Shown here: piece by piece, positions 30,944 through 32,807 of the stretch
How the letters are laid out: each line of letters opens with the position of its first letter
Numbering within the stretch: position 1 is the stretch's first letter
Assembly: GCA_947626905.1 (NCBI GenBank)
Contig: CANQUE010000023.1
Span: 1 to 32,807, forward strand
Length of the DNA stretch: 32,807 bases
Direction: 5' to 3'
From: an uncultured Oscillospiraceae bacterium
GTDB lineage: Bacteria; Bacillota; Clostridia; Oscillospirales; Oscillospiraceae
Program-made: the position numbers and the translations under genes
The notes under the pieces: model-generated
Told to the model about the DNA's origin: nothing
The model's input: the letters and a program-made list of their open reading frames with translations, nothing else
The model's database searches: none

Positions 30944-32689
30944 ATGGAAGAGTTACTGGCCAGCCTGTCCGGAGAGATATTTGCCGTATGGTTTTTGATC
31001 GGCGCGGCGCTGGTGTTTTGGATGCAGGCGGGCTTTGCCATGGTGGAGAGCGGTTTTGCCCGGGCAAAAAACGCGGGCAACATCCTGATGAAAAACCTGA
31101 TGGACTTCTGCATCGGCACCTGCGTATTCATCCTGATCGGCTTCAGCCTGCTGCTGGGAGAGGACGTGCTGGGCTTCATCGGCAAGCCGGGGTTCGACAT
31201 CTTCACGGCCTACGAGAGCTTTGACTGGTCCAATTTTGTGTTCAACCTGGTATTTTGCGCCACCACGGCCACCATCGTTTCGGGCGCCATGGCGGAGCGG
31301 ACGAAGTTTTTGTCCTACTGCATCTACTCCGGCGTGATCTCCGCGCTGATCTATCCCATCGAGGCCCACTGGATCTGGGGCGGCGGCTGGCTGGCCCAGC
31401 TGGGCTTCCACGACTTTGCCGGGTCCGTGGCCATCCACATGGTGGGCGGCGTGTGCGCCTTCATCGGCGCGGCGCTGGTGGGGCCCCGCATCGGCAAGTT
31501 CACCCGGGACGCCAAGGGCAAGGTGGTGAAGGTCAACGCCTTTCCGGGCCACAACATCCCCCTGGGCGAGCTGGGCGTATTCATCCTGTGGCTGGGCTGG
31601 TACGGCTTCAACGGCGCGGCCTGCACCAGCGTAGAGCAGCTGGGGAGCGTGTTTCTGACCACCACCGTGGCCCCCGCCGTGGCCACCACGGTGTGCATGA
31701 TCTTCACGTGGCTGAAATATGGCAAGCCGGACGTATCCATGTGCCTGAACGCGTCCCTGGCCGGCCTGGTGGGCATCACCGCCCCCTGCGATGTGACAGA
31801 CTGTTTCGGCGCCATTTGCATCGGCGCGGTGTCCGGCCTGCTGGTGGTGTTCGGCGTGTGGTTTTTGGATAACAAGCTGCGGGTGGACGACCCGGTGGGC
31901 GCCGTGGCGGTGCACTGCTGCAACGGCATCTGGGGCGGCATCGCGGTGGGCCTGTTCGCCACCACCTCCGCCCCCGGCAACGACACGCTGACGGGCCTTT
32001 TCTATGGCGGCGGGTTCCACCTGCTGGGCGTGCAGCTTCTGGGCATCGCGGCGGTGATCGGCTGGACGGCCGTGACCATCACCGTCTTCTTCCTGATCAT
32101 CAAGGCCACCATCGGTCTGCGGGTCAAGCCGGAGGAAGAGCTGATGGGCCTGGACGTGACAGAGCACGGCCTGGTGAGCGCTTACGCCGACTTTATGCCC
32201 GCCTTGGGCATGCCCGCCGTGGAAGCGGTGGGAAGCGGCCGTGCCGGGGACGTGCCCGCCGCGGCCATGGACGACGCGGTGCCGGTACAGGTGCGTTCCC
32301 CCAAAGCGGTGGCCTCCGACGGCGCGGTGAAGATGACCAACGTGACGATCCTGCTGCACATGGAAAAGTTCGAGGCTCTGAAGGCGGCCATGCTGGACAT
32401 CGGCGTCACCGGTATGACGGTGACCAACGTGATGGGCTGCGGCGTGCAGAAGGGAAAGCCGGAGTATTACCGCGGCATCGTCCAGGACATCACCCTGCTT
32501 CCCCGCATCCAGGTGGAGATCGTGGTCAGCAAGATCCCTGTGCGCACCGTGATCGAAACGGCAAAAAAGGTCCTCTATACCGGCCACATCGGCGACGGCA
32601 AGATCTTCGTCTACGATGTGGAGAACGTGGTAAAGGTCCGCACCGGCGAGGAGGGCTATGACGCCCTTCAGGATGTGGAGCAGTACTGA
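30944..32689 (+). CDS. Ammonium transporter fused to a PII signalling domain (Amt-GlnB)
   Basis: Residues 1-400 are an Amt ammonium channel of about 11 membrane segments, with the twin pore histidines His165 and His324 and the C-terminal EELMGLDVTEHGLVSAY motif. A linker of some 45 residues (417-462, Ala/Val-rich) joins a PII domain (465-575): GCGVQKG (498-504, with Gln502 the 2-oxoglutarate/Mg-ATP ligand), a T-loop with Tyr508/Tyr509 and the C-terminal TGHIGDGKIF and VRTGE motifs. A free PII protein normally blocks Amt; here sensor and channel are one chain. Similar fusions are known in other bacteria. GAGGAGG precedes ATG. Confidence 0.96.
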   Translation: MEELLASLSGEIFAVWFLIGAALVFWMQAGFAMVESGFARAKNAGNILMKNLMDFCIGTCVFILIGFSLLLGEDVLGFIGKPGFDIFTAYESFDWSNFVFNLVFCATTATIVSGAMAERTKFLSYCIYSGVISALIYPIEAHWIWGGGWLAQLGFHDFAGSVAIHMVGGVCAFIGAALVGPRIGKFTRDAKGKVVKVNAFPGHNIPLGELGVFILWLGWYGFNGAACTSVEQLGSVFLTTTVAPAVATTVCMIFTWLKYGKPDVSMCLNASLAGLVGITAPCDVTDCFGAICIGAVSGLLVVFGVWFLDNKLRVDDPVGAVAVHCCNGIWGGIAVGLFATTSAPGNDTLTGLFYGGGFHLLGVQLLGIAAVIGWTAVTITVFFLIIKATIGLRVKPEEELMGLDVTEHGLVSAYADFMPALGMPAVEAVGSGRAGDVPAAAMDDAVPVQVRSPKAVASDGAVKMTNVTILLHMEKFEALKAAMLDIGVTGMTVTNVMGCGVQKGKPEYYRGIVQDITLLPRIQVEIVVSKIPVRTVIETAKKVLYTGHIGDGKIFVYDVENVVKVRTGEEGYDALQDVEQY

Positions 32690-32701
32690 CCGATATCACG
32701 C

Positions 32702-32731
32702 GGCCGGCGCGGGACGTGTCCCGCGCCGGCC
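32702..32731 (+). other. Perfect GC-rich hairpin after amt
   Basis: Fourteen-base arms 32702-32715 and 32718-32731 form a very strong stem. It lacks a T-run, and probably acts with the next hairpin to end transcription. Confidence 0.6.
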
Positions 32732-32750
32732 TCAGTCTGTCAAAGAAAGA

Positions 32751-32783
32751 GCCGTTTTCAAGGAACGAAAACGGCCCGTTTTT
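32751..32783 (+). terminator. Intrinsic terminator after amt-PII
   Basis: GCCGTTTTC (32751-32759) pairs with GAAAACGGC (32767-32775), followed by CCGTTTTT. A standard terminator in tandem with the GC-rich stem before it. Confidence 0.8.
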
Positions 32784-32807
32784 GCCTAAAGGCGTGAAAT
32801 AGGCAGC

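Noticed and set aside
1-32807. CRISPR arrays, transposases, phage genes
   Set aside because: No regularly spaced repeats, no transposase, integrase or phage structural motifs were seen on either strand.

Overview
The window looks like a chromosomal segment of a GC-rich, low-oxygen Firmicute, most likely a gut Clostridium-relative of the Oscillospirales (Flavonifractor/Oscillibacter/Lawsonibacter type). This rests on four things: Gram-positive gene clusters (rpmH-rnpA-yidD-yidC-jag, walJ-rlmH, a MecA-like adaptor, DUF1002), an oxygen-sensitive trimeric [FeFe]-hydrogenase, no outer-membrane genes, and strong Shine-Dalgarno sites before nearly every gene. The species assignment is inference from gene content.

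Left third (1-8450, all +): a Dpp/Opp-type peptide ABC importer (two permeases, the first cut by the window edge, two ATPases and a lipoprotein binding protein). It is followed, behind its own near-consensus promoter and a long inverted repeat, by an M14-type zinc carboxypeptidase-like protein and an S9 prolyl-oligopeptidase-family peptidase. Together they form a peptide uptake and intracellular breakdown unit.

8560-12000 (all -): an AT-rich ECF-type sigma factor with a one-pass membrane partner (probable anti-sigma) sits directly downstream of the tmRNA gene. Then come ssrA, a cyclophilin, smpB and a compact MecA-like adaptor, so trans-translation and a likely Clp adaptor lie side by side.

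12095-18180 (all +): Nudix hydrolase, MurA, WalJ-like metallo-hydrolase, RlmH, a small DUF2007-like protein, a phosphohexomutase and a secreted DUF1002 protein, tightly packed and closed by a perfect bidirectional terminator.

18235-29880 (all -): hydC-hydB-hydA for an NADH-linked, probably electron-bifurcating [FeFe]-hydrogenase, whose promoter is embedded in a 13-bp-arm palindrome. Upstream lie an M32 carboxypeptidase, an AlgJ/AlgX-like SGNH protein and an MBOAT O-acyltransferase (an envelope or exopolysaccharide acylation pair), and then jag, yidC, yidD, rnpA and rpmH with a consensus promoter. No dnaA or DnaA-box cluster is next to rpmH.

30108-32689 (+): a TIGR01440/YwlG protein and an ammonium channel fused to a C-terminal PII signalling domain, preceded by a consensus promoter and a terminator-like leader hairpin.

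I see no phage, transposase, CRISPR array, tRNA or rRNA gene. The most notable features are promoter-centred palindromes at several unrelated promoters, the ssrA/smpB/MecA-like grouping, the possible attenuator before amt-PII, and a terminator with no promoter space before the acylation operon. No clearly new multi-gene system is evident.
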